In this document: piece by piece, positions 1-8,339 of the stretch
Numbering within the stretch: position 1 is the first letter of the stretch
How the letters are laid out: each line of letters begins with the position of its first letter
From: Candidatus Kouleothrix ribensis
GTDB lineage: Bacteria; Chloroflexota; Chloroflexia; Chloroflexales; Roseiflexaceae
Length of the DNA stretch: 64,000 nucleotides
Direction: 5' to 3'
Assembly (NCBI GenBank): GCA_016722075.1
Contig: JADKGW010000002.1
Coordinates: 496,001 to 560,000 of the forward strand
The notes under the pieces: generated by a model
The model's input: only the letters and a program-made list of their open reading frames with translations
Database searches by the model: none
What the model was told of the DNA's origin: nothing
Program-made: the position numbers and the translations under genes

Positions 1-1
1 G

Positions 2-151
2 GCCACGTTCGCATTTCTGGCGCTCTGGAGCTTCCGCGCGACCCTTACGCTGATCGCCGAGGCCGAGGCGCGCCGCGTCGCCGCAGACGAGCAGACCAGC
101 GTGGGCGATGCACCAAAGGGCCGCAGTGGGCAGGTGCGCCCACGCGAGTGA
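2..151 (+). CDS. C-terminal fragment of a membrane-associated protein
   Basis: An open frame runs in from before the window and ends at TGA 149-151, giving 49 residues. The visible part starts with a hydrophobic stretch (ATFAFLALWSF) followed by an amphipathic, Ala/Glu/Arg-rich tail, as in the cytoplasmic end of a membrane protein. The start lies outside the window and no family can be named. It converges on the SDR gene, whose stop lies about 30 bases further on. Confidence 0.5.
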   Translation, partial: ATFAFLALWSFRATLTLIAEAEARRVAADEQTSVGDAPKGRSGQVRPRE

Positions 152-180
152 CCGCAGGCGCCGCCAGGCCCACGCCAACA

Positions 181-909
181 TCACACCAGGCGCTGGCCAC
201 CATCAACCGGCAGCACCACGCCGGTCACGTATTCGGCACGCGCAAGGTACACCACCGCCTCGGCTACATCCTCGGCGCGGCCCAGCCGCTCCAATAGCAC
301 ACTCCGGGCTGCGCGTTCGGCTTGCGCGGGTGTCCAGTCGTCGGGCAGCAGCACCGGGCCAGGCGCCACCGCATTGACGCGCACCTCGGGCGCAAGATCC
401 TTCGCCAGTGCCTGGGTAAGCGTTACGACCGCACCCTTGCTCACCAGGTAGGGTGTATGGTTGCGCCACGGCCGCAGCGCACCTACGTCGGCGATGTTGA
501 TGATTGCCCCACGCGCAGCGCGCAGTGCCGGGGCCGCCCGCTGCGCGGCAAAGAAGCAGCTGCGCACGTTCGTGTCGATCAGCTCGTTCCAGCGCGCCTC
601 GCTGACCGTGCCGAGCGGCGTACTGCCCCAGATACCGGCATTATTCACCAGTATGTTCAAACCGCCCCAGCGTTCGATCGCCTGATCGACCACACGCTCG
701 ACACTGGCCACCGACGACAGATCGCCGGCGATACTGCCGGCCTGCACACCTAGCCCGGCTAGCTCGGCCACCACTGCCTGGGCCTGCTGCTCCGAGCGAT
801 AGTAGTGGATCAGCACATGCGCACCGGCGCGCGCCAGCTCGAGCGCAATCGCCCGGCCAAGCCGATGCGCGCCGCCAGTTACCAACGCCACCGATTCGCG
901 TAGCTCCAT
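181..909 (-). CDS. SDR-family NAD(P)-dependent oxidoreductase, pteridine-reductase-like
   Basis: A 242-residue classical short-chain dehydrogenase, probably cytoplasmic. The cofactor motif TGGAHRLG is at residues 11-18, NNAG at 89-92, and the catalytic Tyr154/Lys158 pair sits in YLVSK. The residue that is Ser in ordinary SDRs is here Asp141, in NIADVG. That is the arrangement of PTR1/FolM pteridine reductases, whose active-site Asp replaces Ser. The Arg after TGGAH also suits NADPH use. Reduction of dihydropterin or dihydrofolate is therefore an inference, and a generic FabG-like role remains possible. ATG 909 follows an AGGGAG site about 8 bases upstream. A relic homologous to residues 136-157 lies at 38704-38773. 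Confidence 0.88.
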   Translation of the reverse strand: MELRESVALVTGGAHRLGRAIALELARAGAHVLIHYYRSEQQAQAVVAELAGLGVQAGSIAGDLSSVASVERVVDQAIERWGGLNILVNNAGIWGSTPLGTVSEARWNELIDTNVRSCFFAAQRAAPALRAARGAIINIADVGALRPWRNHTPYLVSKGAVVTLTQALAKDLAPEVRVNAVAPGPVLLPDDWTPAQAERAARSVLLERLGRAEDVAEAVVYLARAEYVTGVVLPVDGGQRLV

Positions 910-1046
910 ATCGCCAGCTCCCTGTAGATCTGACCAACCAGCGTGGAAACAGTAGGGTTCAATAGTAGCATAAACCCGTATGGTTGCCGTTTCCCGCCCA
1001 CCAGGTGCAAGCGCTCAACCAGGTTGAGTATCACACGCACAGCAAA

Positions 1047-1073
1047 CAAACCAAGGGTGGCACCCTTGGTTTG
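1047..1073 (-). terminator. Terminator-like hairpin after the TPT-repeat gene
   Basis: Perfect 13-base arms (1047-1059 and 1061-1073) around a single base lie about 30 bases beyond the stop of the minus-strand gene. On the minus strand the stem is followed by T-rich TTTGTTTGCT, so it reads as a factor-independent terminator of moderate strength. Confidence 0.6.
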
Positions 1074-1102
1074 CTGGCGACACGTGCATAGTAGGCGTTC
1101 TG

Positions 1103-2389
1103 CTACGGAGGTGGTGTGTTCGTCGGCGGCACCGGCGTATCAGTCGGTGTGTTCGTCGGCGGCACCGGCGTATCAGTCGGTGTGTTCGTCGGCGGCACCG
1201 GCGTATCGGTCGGTGTGTTCGTCGGCGGCACCGGCGTATCGGTCGGTGTGTTCGTCGGCGGCACCGACGTATCGGTCGGTGTGTTCGTCGGCGGCACCGA
1301 TGTTGCCGCCGTGGTCGGAGTATTTGTCCACGTTGGTGTCGATGTCCATGTAGGTGTCGCTGCCGGCGGCACCGTACTTGTCGGGGTGCGCGTCGGCGTA
1401 TTCGTGGCTGTGCGCGTCGGCGTGTTCGTGGCTGTGCGCGTTGGCGTGTTCGTCGCCATGCGCGTCGGCGTGTTCGTCGCCATGCGCGTCGGCGTGTTCG
1501 TCGCCGTGCGCGTCGGCGTATTCGTCGCCGTGCGCGTCGGCGTATTCGTCGCCGTGCGCGTCGGCGTATTCGTCGCCGTGCGCGTCGGCGTATTCGTGGC
1601 TGTGCGCGTCGGCGTGTTCGTCGCAATCGGCGGCTCAGTCGGCGTCTTGGTTGGCTTAGGCGTGCTCGTCGGCTTTGGTGTGTTTGTTGGTGTATTCGTC
1701 GGCGTCTTGGTTGGAGCTTTTGTCGGCAAGCCGGTAGGCGTGTTCGTGGCCGCTGGCGTAGTAGTCGCCGCTACCGTCGATGTGCTGGTAGCCGGCAGGC
1801 GCACCGGCGATGCGCTGGCTGTCGGCGTACGTGTAGCACCCGCAGGTGAACGTGGGTCGGAGCGAGTCGGCGCGGCTGGAACCGCAGTCGGTGTCGCGCG
1901 CGCAGGTTCGGCGTTTGGCGCCGAGGTTGGCGGCAGTGCAGTGGCTGCCGAGGTCGCGCTTGGCCGTGCAGCCGGCTGGCCGCCGGCGGCACCCGGCCGG
2001 ATGCGGGCCGTTGCAGTGGGGGTTGGCGCAATCGGGGTTGGCGCGGGCAGAATCGCCACAGGCACAACCTCGCGGCTCGCATCGCCCGAATCGGCCGACG
2101 TATTCGCAATATCGGCCGCGTCGCGCTCGGCCGCTTTAGCCGCCGCCGGGTTCAGGGGTGCCAGTGCGACTGCCGGGATATCCCAGGCCTGGTAGTTCGC
2201 CTGAAACTGCGCCATCAAGCTGTGTGGGTAGATCAGGCCATACGGCGAAACCACCAGCAAGATCCAACGCGCTATAATGCCCACGCCAATGCCGCCAACC
2301 ACCAGTGCAGCGTACACCAGTAGCAGCAGCGTCACGCGATCACGTCGATCGCGCAGGCGGTATCGGAGCTGTTGGAATCTGTGCGTCAT
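1103..2389 (-). CDS. Membrane-anchored TPT-repeat protein
   Basis: A 428-residue protein with a basic N-terminus and a hydrophobic segment at about 20-47. The rest is a low-complexity Thr/Pro/Ala region that is probably extracellular. After about residue 110 it is almost pure T-P-T/P-T-x linker. Ten copies of an 8-residue unit (ATNTPTRT, two ending in M) are followed by six copies of an 11-residue unit (PVPPTNTPTDT), and the protein ends in PPP with no further domain. Such TPT stretches are common as wall or stalk linkers in Chloroflexota; here the linker is nearly the whole protein. It lies downstream of the sensor kinase on the same strand (132-base gap), so co-transcription is possible. 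Enzymatic function is unlikely. Confidence 0.75.
   Translation of the reverse strand: MTHRFQQLRYRLRDRRDRVTLLLLVYAALVVGGIGVGIIARWILLVVSPYGLIYPHSLMAQFQANYQAWDIPAVALAPLNPAAAKAAERDAADIANTSADSGDASREVVPVAILPAPTPIAPTPTATARIRPGAAGGQPAARPSATSAATALPPTSAPNAEPARATPTAVPAAPTRSDPRSPAGATRTPTASASPVRLPATSTSTVAATTTPAATNTPTGLPTKAPTKTPTNTPTNTPKPTSTPKPTKTPTEPPIATNTPTRTATNTPTRTATNTPTRTATNTPTRTATNTPTRTATNTPTRMATNTPTRMATNTPTRTATNTPTRTATNTPTRTPTSTVPPAATPTWTSTPTWTNTPTTAATSVPPTNTPTDTSVPPTNTPTDTPVPPTNTPTDTPVPPTNTPTDTPVPPTNTPTDTPVPPTNTPPP
1107..1305. repeat. Six 33-base coding repeats (11-residue units)
   Basis: Near-identical 33-base units at the 3' end of the TPT gene. Differences are few and mostly at one codon position, which suggests recent expansion or gene conversion. 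Confidence 0.85.
1388..1627. repeat. Ten 24-base coding repeats (8-residue units)
   Basis: Tandem 24-base units encoding ATNTPTR(T/M) in the middle of the TPT gene. The DNA is nearly identical between units, so copy number is likely to vary between strains. Confidence 0.85.
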
Positions 2390-2520
2390 ACATCTATACT
2401 GTTTTCAGAGAGGTTTGGCCGGCTGGGCCAACTCGTACGGTGTGGCTCACATTCTGGTTACCACCGGCCGCAGGTTGCTCTACGCACCCCGTAGCGATAA
2501 CGTGATCAGGCGCCTCCAGG

Positions 2521-4776
2521 CTACGCCGCCGTGGCCAGGCTGCTGCTGCGCGACACCGGGTCGGCTTGTGAGCAGGGCAGCGTAAAGCTAAACGTGCTGC
2601 CCCCGTTCGACGTATGTTCCAGCCAGATCCGGCCGCCCTGGCGCTCGATCAGCTCGCGCGCGATTGCCAGGCCCAAGCCGATCCCACGCTCTGCAGAATT
2701 GATGCCCTCGGAGCCACGCGCAAAGCGCGTAAACAAATGCCGAGAAAAATCGGCGTCAATGCCGTGGCCGGTGTCGATCACATCCACCCGCACGGCATCG
2801 GCCTCGCGCCGGGCGCATAGCGTGACGGTACCGGCATTGGTGTAGCGGCGCGCATTATCGAGCAATTGCTGCACCACAATCCGCAAATGCTGCTCGTCGG
2901 CCATGATGTCGGGCAGTGTATCGGGAATATCGACCACCAGCTCGAGTCCTTTCGTCGCCATCGACTTGCGAATCGGCCAGAGAATATTGTCGAGCATGCG
3001 CGCCAGGTCGAGCGGCTCGATCACCAGGTGCAGCGTCTCGGACTCGAGGCCGGCGATCGTGATCACATTATTCAGCAGCGCTGTGACCGTCTGCGCATTC
3101 TTGCGCATAGCCTCAAGCAGGGTGCGCTGATCCTCTGGAATTGGGCCAGCCAGGTTGCGCAGTAGTAGCTCGGACGTACCGCCCAGCACCATCAGCGGCG
3201 TGCGCAGCTCGTGCGAGATCGTGGCGATAAAGTTGGTTTTCGCGCGATCGATCGCAACCTCGCTGGTGAGATCCTGAAGCACATAGACATCGCCCAGGCG
3301 GGCGCCGTCGTCGCTCAGCACCGGGGCCGCATTGACACGCACCACGCGCTCGCCGATCTTGTGCAGCTCGGCGGCGCGGCTGCCGCCAAAAGCCAGCACG
3401 GCCGTGTCGAACGGCAGCAGCGGCAAGTCCTCGAAGCGCTGCGGGCAAGCCTGGCCCTCGGCCAGCTCAAGCAGCTGGCGGGTCGTACGGTTGATCAGCA
3501 GAATCTGCCCATCGGGATCGCACACCACCACGCCATCGGTAATGCTCTCGACAATCGCCGCGCGCTGGCTGGCCTCGGATCGCACCACGCGGTAGAGGTT
3601 GAGCAGGTGCCCGGTCATATCGTTGAACGACTGCGCCAGCAGGCCCACCTCATCGGAGCCGGTGACCTTGCTGCGGCGCCCCAGGTCGCCCGCCGATACC
3701 GCCTGTGCGGTGTTTACCAGCTCTTGGAGCGGGTGCGTGATCTGGCGCGCAATGAAGATACCCAGGCCGATAATCGCCAGCATCAGCACCAGCGTCAGGA
3801 TCGTCAGTGGCCAGCGCACATCGCCCCAGGTACCGGTGACGTAGTCGCGCGCTAGCGCCACCGACAGCACGCCGACCATATCGCCGCGCACGCGCAGCGG
3901 GGCATACGCGAACTGGTACTCGCGCTGGTTTACGCTCACCACATCGAAGATCGCCTGCTGCTGGTCGCTCTGCAGGCTACGGATCGCGCCGATCAGATCG
4001 CGCCGAATATCGAGCTCGGCCAGGCCATCGACCGGCACCGTGGTGCTCTCGAGCGCGGTGCCATCTTCGGCACGGTAGAGCGCCACCACGCCGGCCTGCG
4101 ACTGCGTGCTCAGCTCTTGCAGCAGTGTGTCGAGCCGAGTGGCGATCACAATACCGCCGACGATCCGCTCGCCCTGCACCACCGGCGCCACGCTAAACAG
4201 GTAGCGCGTGTTGCCCTCGCCAAGCTCGAGCAGGCCGGCATACTTATCGCCGAGCGTGTCTTGCTGGCCGGCGAGGATGCGCGGCACAAACCAGAGCGCC
4301 TCGATCGAGCGCGACGCGTGGTCGATCCGATCGGCCTTAGGGTCGGGCGCGGCAGCGAGCGGGCGCTCCCAATCGATGATCGAGCGGCGATTGGTATCGA
4401 AGGCGATCAGGCGATCGATGCGGTGGCTGCTACGCTGCGAGCTAATGCGGTAGTATGGATCGAGCGCACGCGCCAGGATGGCACGGTCGCCCAGGGCCAG
4501 CGCATCGGGCACCGAGGGCGCGTTGGCCTGGGGGTTAGCCTGGGCAAACACAAGCTGACGCAAAAACAGCAGGTTGTCGCTCTCCTGCTGCACAAGCTTG
4601 TCGCTGATGTCGCGCGCGACCTGCACCAGCTGATTGTTGAGCCGTTCCTGGGCATTGCCGGTGATAAACAAAAACGCCACTGCCGAGCCGGCCAGCGCCA
4701 CAACCAGCGTCAGCAGCAGGAAAGGGAGGATGATTTTATACTGAAGATGCGAGCGCAACTCACGTATTAGGCGCAT
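2521..4776 (-). CDS. Membrane sensor histidine kinase (dCache/CHASE-like, HAMP, PAS, HisKA, HATPase)
   Basis: A 751-residue hybrid-free sensor kinase. TM1 is at about 13-38 and an extracytoplasmic sensor domain spans 40-322. TM2 is about 323-343, HAMP about 345-395, and a PAS domain with DPDGQILLINR about 403-510. The phospho-acceptor is His522 in SHELRTPL. The N box is LLDNARRY (Asn641), followed by DTGHGID and GIGLGLAIA. All catalytic boxes are present. No response regulator is adjacent, so it is an orphan kinase or pairs elsewhere. A clear promoter lies 80-110 bases upstream, and the TPT gene follows. The sensed signal is unknown. Confidence 0.93.
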   Translation of the reverse strand: MRLIRELRSHLQYKIILPFLLLTLVVALAGSAVAFLFITGNAQERLNNQLVQVARDISDKLVQQESDNLLFLRQLVFAQANPQANAPSVPDALALGDRAILARALDPYYRISSQRSSHRIDRLIAFDTNRRSIIDWERPLAAAPDPKADRIDHASRSIEALWFVPRILAGQQDTLGDKYAGLLELGEGNTRYLFSVAPVVQGERIVGGIVIATRLDTLLQELSTQSQAGVVALYRAEDGTALESTTVPVDGLAELDIRRDLIGAIRSLQSDQQQAIFDVVSVNQREYQFAYAPLRVRGDMVGVLSVALARDYVTGTWGDVRWPLTILTLVLMLAIIGLGIFIARQITHPLQELVNTAQAVSAGDLGRRSKVTGSDEVGLLAQSFNDMTGHLLNLYRVVRSEASQRAAIVESITDGVVVCDPDGQILLINRTTRQLLELAEGQACPQRFEDLPLLPFDTAVLAFGGSRAAELHKIGERVVRVNAAPVLSDDGARLGDVYVLQDLTSEVAIDRAKTNFIATISHELRTPLMVLGGTSELLLRNLAGPIPEDQRTLLEAMRKNAQTVTALLNNVITIAGLESETLHLVIEPLDLARMLDNILWPIRKSMATKGLELVVDIPDTLPDIMADEQHLRIVVQQLLDNARRYTNAGTVTLCARREADAVRVDVIDTGHGIDADFSRHLFTRFARGSEGINSAERGIGLGLAIARELIERQGGRIWLEHTSNGGSTFSFTLPCSQADPVSRSSSLATAA

Positions 4777-4854
4777 GGGCTGTACCCCTTAACCGAGGCA
4801 CGTTGTACGTATCGTGGTCGTAGTAAAGCGCTGTAACGATATGGCGCCATTCAA

Positions 4855-4883
4855 AGTATATATCGTGCCGACGAGCCTATCAA
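4855..4883 (-). promoter_or_regulatory. Sigma-70 promoter for the sensor kinase
   Basis: On the minus strand TTGATA (4878-4883), a 17-base spacer and TATACT (4855-4860). Transcription would start near 4848, about 70 bases before the kinase ATG. The rest of the 390-base divergent gap 4777-5166 holds only this and the nfo promoter. Confidence 0.65.
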
Positions 4884-5123
4884 GCAAATCGGGGCGCCGG
4901 CGGATTACAATTTTGATACGTTGCGGGCCTGGAAATAGCGCGTGAGGATGCCGAATACATGTGATTCATACCGCCGCAGGGCATAGGAATGATATGGGTG
5001 GTACTTCAGCCGGGCTACTACAGCGCTGCATGTGGCCGATCGCAGGCCATGCCACCGATGACTCTTTTTACAGAAATTTTATAACCTGGCCGGCAGCTTG
5101 CGCAGAAGGTCATTGCACACCTC

Positions 5124-5132
5124 TGCTATAAT
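5124..5132 (+). promoter_or_regulatory. Extended -10 promoter for nfo
   Basis: TGCTATAAT is an extended -10 element, with no good -35 box at 16-18 bases upstream. Predicted start about 5139, leaving a short leader that contains GAAGGAG before ATG 5167. Confidence 0.55.
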
Positions 5133-5166
5133 GAGCGCATTCATTCTGCTGGCTGAAGGAGTAGCC

Positions 5167-6015
5167 ATGAAATTCGGCGCGCATATGTCGATCTCGGGCG
5201 GGCTGCACAAGGCCTTTGGCCACGGCGAACGCGCCGGCTGCGACACCATCCAGATCTTCAGCAAGAACCAGCAGCAGTGGCGCGCCAAGCCACTGGCCGA
5301 GGCCGAGATCGCACAATTCCGCGCCGAGCAGCAGCGCTGCGGCATGAGTCCGCTGATTGTACACGACTCGTACCTGATCAACCTGGCCTCGCCCAACGAC
5401 GAGCTGTGGGAGAAATCGATCGCGGCGTTCGCCGACGAGCTCGAGCGCTGCCGGCTGCTGGGCATCCCATACCTGGTGACCCACCCCGGCGCGCATACTG
5501 GCTCGGGCGAGGCGGCCGGCCTGCAGCGCGAGGCAGTGGCGCTCAACCGCCTGCTCGATGCGGGGGTTGGCGGCGATGTCATGATCCTGCTGGAAACCAC
5601 CGCCGGGCAAGGATCGTGCCTGGGCTATCGCTTCGAGCATCTGGCCCAGCTGATCGAGCAGACCAGCCGGGCCGACCGGCTGGGGGTGTGCGTTGACACA
5701 TGCCACCTGCTGGCCGCCGGCTACGATATTCGCAGCGCCGAGGCCTGTGCCGCCACCTTCGCCGAGTTCGATCGAGTGATCGGCCTGGCGCGGATCAAGG
5801 CGTTTCACCTGAACGACTCGCAGAAAGACCTGGGCAGTAAGGTCGATCGGCACACGCATATCGGCGCGGGCTACGTCGGGATCGCCGGCTTCCGCGCGAT
5901 CGTCAACGACCCGCGCTTCGCCGAGCTGCCGATGATCCTCGAAACGCCCAAAGGCGACGACCTGGCCGAAGATCTCGAGAACCTGGCCAGGCTACGCGCG
6001 CTGATCGAACCGTAA
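5167..6015 (+). CDS. nfo: Deoxyribonuclease IV (endonuclease IV, AP endonuclease)
   Basis: A 282-residue TIM-barrel, three-zinc AP endonuclease of base-excision repair; the usual length is about 285. It incises DNA 5' to abasic sites. Visible family motifs in order: GAHMSISGG, HDSYLINLASP, THPGAHTG, LLETTAGQG, CVDTCHLLAAGYDI, FHLNDSQKDLGSKVDRH and HIGAGYVG, then the final metal-ligand motif ILETPKGDD. The open frame extends further upstream, but ATG 5167 has GAAGGAG at the right distance and gives the conserved MKFGAHMS start. It is transcribed alone, from the extended -10 site just upstream. Confidence 0.97.
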   Translation: MKFGAHMSISGGLHKAFGHGERAGCDTIQIFSKNQQQWRAKPLAEAEIAQFRAEQQRCGMSPLIVHDSYLINLASPNDELWEKSIAAFADELERCRLLGIPYLVTHPGAHTGSGEAAGLQREAVALNRLLDAGVGGDVMILLETTAGQGSCLGYRFEHLAQLIEQTSRADRLGVCVDTCHLLAAGYDIRSAEACAATFAEFDRVIGLARIKAFHLNDSQKDLGSKVDRHTHIGAGYVGIAGFRAIVNDPRFAELPMILETPKGDDLAEDLENLARLRALIEP

Positions 6016-6061
6016 CCGGCTCGGTCGCTGCCAACCGACTAGACCAGCTTTCCAGACGTTC

Positions 6062-6186
6062 GTTGCAGGTTGGCAGGTTGCAGGTTGGCGGGTTGCAGGT
6101 TGGCCGGTTGCAGGTTGACGGGTTGGCGGGTTGCAGGTTGCAGGTTAGCAGGTTGCAGGTTAGCAGGTTGCAGGTTAGCAGGTTGC
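6062..6186. repeat. GCAGGTT heptamer/octamer tandem repeat
   Basis: About 125 bases of GCAGGTT units alternating with 8-base variants (such as GGCAGGTT and AGCAGGTT), between nfo and the DUF5679 gene. The same unit appears at 12752-12780 inside leuS, at 50819-50842, and in variant form around 55672-55766. No protein is supported here. Confidence 0.9.
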
Positions 6187-6300
6187 ACTTATCACTGCCG
6201 ACTGCCGGCCACAAGCGGATTTCTCTCGATCTATACTAGACCAGCGCGATCGGCCAGGCTATAATTGCTGTACGTTGTGTGGCCGAACTGGAGTACCCCT

Positions 6301-6699
6301 ATGCCAAAGCGTTTTCTCTGGCTGTTGTTCACCGGGCTGGCCGGCGGGCTGCTGTGGGCCTGGGTGCGCCAGCGCCGCGACGAATTCAACGATGCCACGC
6401 CCCAGTTTACGCCACCGCGCCCGGCTGTTCCGCCGGCTGCAGGCACGTTCGCACCCGCCAACGTCGATCAGATCACCACTGGCGTGCCTGGCATGGCCGC
6501 ACCCGTAGCGGCCGCCGAAGAAGCAGCGCTGGACGAGGTTATTGGCTACTGCATGCGCTGCCGCACCAAGCGCCCGATCCAGCAGGCCTACGAAGAAACT
6601 ACCGAGAGCGGCCGGCGCGCCGCGCGCGGCACCTGCCCGGTGTGCGGCGCAAAGATGTTCACCTTCCTGGCAACCGGCGGCGATGACCAAGGAGCCTGA
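6301..6699 (+). CDS. DUF5679 zinc-ribbon protein with N-terminal membrane anchor
   Basis: A 132-residue protein. Residues 1-20 form a signal-anchor helix (PKRFLWLLFTGLAGGLLWAW), followed by a Pro/Ala-rich linker. From about residue 80 a DUF5679 domain follows, with CxxC in YCMRCRTK and CPVCG near the end: a four-cysteine zinc ribbon. The function of the family is not known. ATG 6301 is preferred over the in-frame ATG 6265 because GGAG precedes it and the helix then starts properly. The last bases carry the AAGGAG used by the next gene, so the two are translationally coupled. Confidence 0.8.
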   Translation: MPKRFLWLLFTGLAGGLLWAWVRQRRDEFNDATPQFTPPRPAVPPAAGTFAPANVDQITTGVPGMAAPVAAAEEAALDEVIGYCMRCRTKRPIQQAYEETTESGRRAARGTCPVCGAKMFTFLATGGDDQGA

Positions 6700-6701
6700 T
6701 T

Positions 6702-7940
6702 GTGAAGCAAGATCTCGACCGGCTAATGGCCGAGCGCAACCTCGACGCGATCGTGATTGAAGGCCCCGACGGCTTCGCGAGCGCAAACCCCGACTTCAGT
6801 TACATGACCAATGGCGTGCAGCTCACCGGCGCGGTGATCAAAAAGCGCGGCGAGCCGGCCATGATCGTCTACCGCACCATGGAGCGCCAGCAGGCCGCTG
6901 AAACCGGGCTGACCATGGTTGCCTACGACCGCTGGAACATGCGCGAGATCCGCCAGAGCTGCGCCAGCAACTTCGCCGCGCAGGTCGAGCACCGCCGGCA
7001 GATGTTTACCGACCTGGGCATCACCGGGCGGGTAGGCGTCTATGGCACAGTCAAGGCCGGGCAGTACTTCGCAATAATGACGACCCTGGCGCAGCAGATG
7101 CCTAACCTCGAGATCGTGGCCGAATTCGAGAACGACCTGTTCGCGACGGCGCGCCTGACTAAAGCCGCCGACGAAATCGAGCGCATGCGCGTGGTTGGGC
7201 GCAAGACCTGCGAGGTGGTGCAGGCGGTGGTCGACTTCATCGGCAGCGCGCGCGCACGCGACGAGCTGGTGGTCGACGCGCAAGGCCAGCCGATCACGAT
7301 CGGGCAGGTGCGCGCGCTGATCGGCCGCGAGGTAGCCGCGCGCGGGCTCGAGACGCCCCACGGCACGATCTTCGCGCAAGGCCGCGACGCGGGCATGCCG
7401 CACGCCGAGGGCGACGACATGGCGCAGCTGCGGCTGGGCCAGGCGCTCGTGTTCGACATCTTCCCGCGCGAGATCGGCGGCGGCTACTACCACGACCTGA
7501 CCCGCACCTTTGCGATCGGCTACGCGCCGCCCGAGCTACAACGGGCCTATGATCATGTGCTAGGGGCGTTCGAGCAGGTGGTAGGCGAGCTCGAGTTGGG
7601 GGCGCCGACCAAGCCATACCAGGACATGGTCTGCGCATATTTCGAGGCGCGCGGCCACGCGACGATCGGCAGCATCTCGCCGATTGAAGAGGGCTATGTG
7701 CATGGCCTGGGCCACGGCATTGGGCTCGAGATCCACGAGGACTTCGGCTTCCCTGCGGGCGAGGATCGGGGCGACATGATCGTGCCCGGCGCGGTGTTCA
7801 CCGTCGAGCCAGGGCTATACTACCCGAGCCAGGGCTATGGCGTGCGGATCGAGGACACGATCTACTGCACGCCTGACGGCGAATTCGAAAACCTGACGCC
7901 CTTCCCCAAAGATCTGGTCATTCCGATCGCGCAGGGGTAG
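6702..7940 (+). CDS. M24 family metallopeptidase (Xaa-Pro aminopeptidase/prolidase-like)
   Basis: A 412-residue creatinase/aminopeptidase-fold protein. The first half is the non-catalytic N-domain. The pita-bread catalytic domain carries the metal-ligand signature: FDIFPRE then YYHDLTRT (two Asp), HGLGHGIGLEIHE (His), GAVFTVEPGLYY (Glu) and GVRIEDT (Glu). It should cleave Xaa-Pro bonds or dipeptides in the cytoplasm with two Mn or Co ions; the exact substrate cannot be read. The GTG start (6702) lies two bases after the previous stop, with AAGGAG inside that gene, indicating an operon with the DUF5679 protein. Confidence 0.9.
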   Translation: MKQDLDRLMAERNLDAIVIEGPDGFASANPDFSYMTNGVQLTGAVIKKRGEPAMIVYRTMERQQAAETGLTMVAYDRWNMREIRQSCASNFAAQVEHRRQMFTDLGITGRVGVYGTVKAGQYFAIMTTLAQQMPNLEIVAEFENDLFATARLTKAADEIERMRVVGRKTCEVVQAVVDFIGSARARDELVVDAQGQPITIGQVRALIGREVAARGLETPHGTIFAQGRDAGMPHAEGDDMAQLRLGQALVFDIFPREIGGGYYHDLTRTFAIGYAPPELQRAYDHVLGAFEQVVGELELGAPTKPYQDMVCAYFEARGHATIGSISPIEEGYVHGLGHGIGLEIHEDFGFPAGEDRGDMIVPGAVFTVEPGLYYPSQGYGVRIEDTIYCTPDGEFENLTPFPKDLVIPIAQG

Positions 7941-8077
7941 GGCGCGTAGCGCGCTGGTATGCGCATCCACACACCCACATGGGGCTGCTTGCGGCCAGCC
8001 GGGTGCAGGGTCACAACCCAACATGAGGGGATCTCTCAGGTGTAGGGGGTTCGTCGATCGTGTCGCAATCCGATCGG

Positions 8078-8190
8078 CCCTCACCCACCTGCCCCGCTCC
8101 CGGCGGGGTATCCTATTGGCGTTCCAATGCAACCGCAGAGCCGCCGCATTGGAACGCTCAATTCTTGCCTCCGCCCCTGGCAGGGAAGGG
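8078..8190. repeat. Intergenic nested palindrome between convergent genes
   Basis: Outer G/C-rich arms (CCCTCACCCACCTGCC and GGCAGGGAAGGG) flank a perfect 12-base inverted repeat, GCGTTCCAATGC at 8119-8130 and its complement at 8146-8157, with a 15-base loop. It lies in the 399-base gap 7941-8339 where two genes converge, so it may end transcription from both sides. There is no T-run. Nothing else is recognised in this gap. Confidence 0.6.
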
Positions 8191-8339
8191 TATTCACGCG
8201 GCCCGGCGTGCTGGGCGAAAACGCCGCACCTGAGGGCCGGGGCGCGGGCACGCGCCGATGCCTGGCGCCCTGCGCGTACACATCCGCGTGCATGGGCGCT
8301 CCAACGGCGATACCCCCGGCGACGGCTCAATCGTGTACC

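Noticed and set aside
1116..2195. Plus-strand frame encoding VFVG-type repeats
   Set aside because: It is the complement of the TPT repeats; the minus-strand frame has a membrane anchor and family-typical composition.
5098..5166. Upstream extension of nfo
   Set aside because: The strong ribosome site and the conserved MKFGAHMS start place translation at 5167.
6070..6264. Plus-strand frame with repeated AGCRL units
   Set aside because: Pure translation of the GCAGGTT tandem repeat; no start signal or conserved residue.
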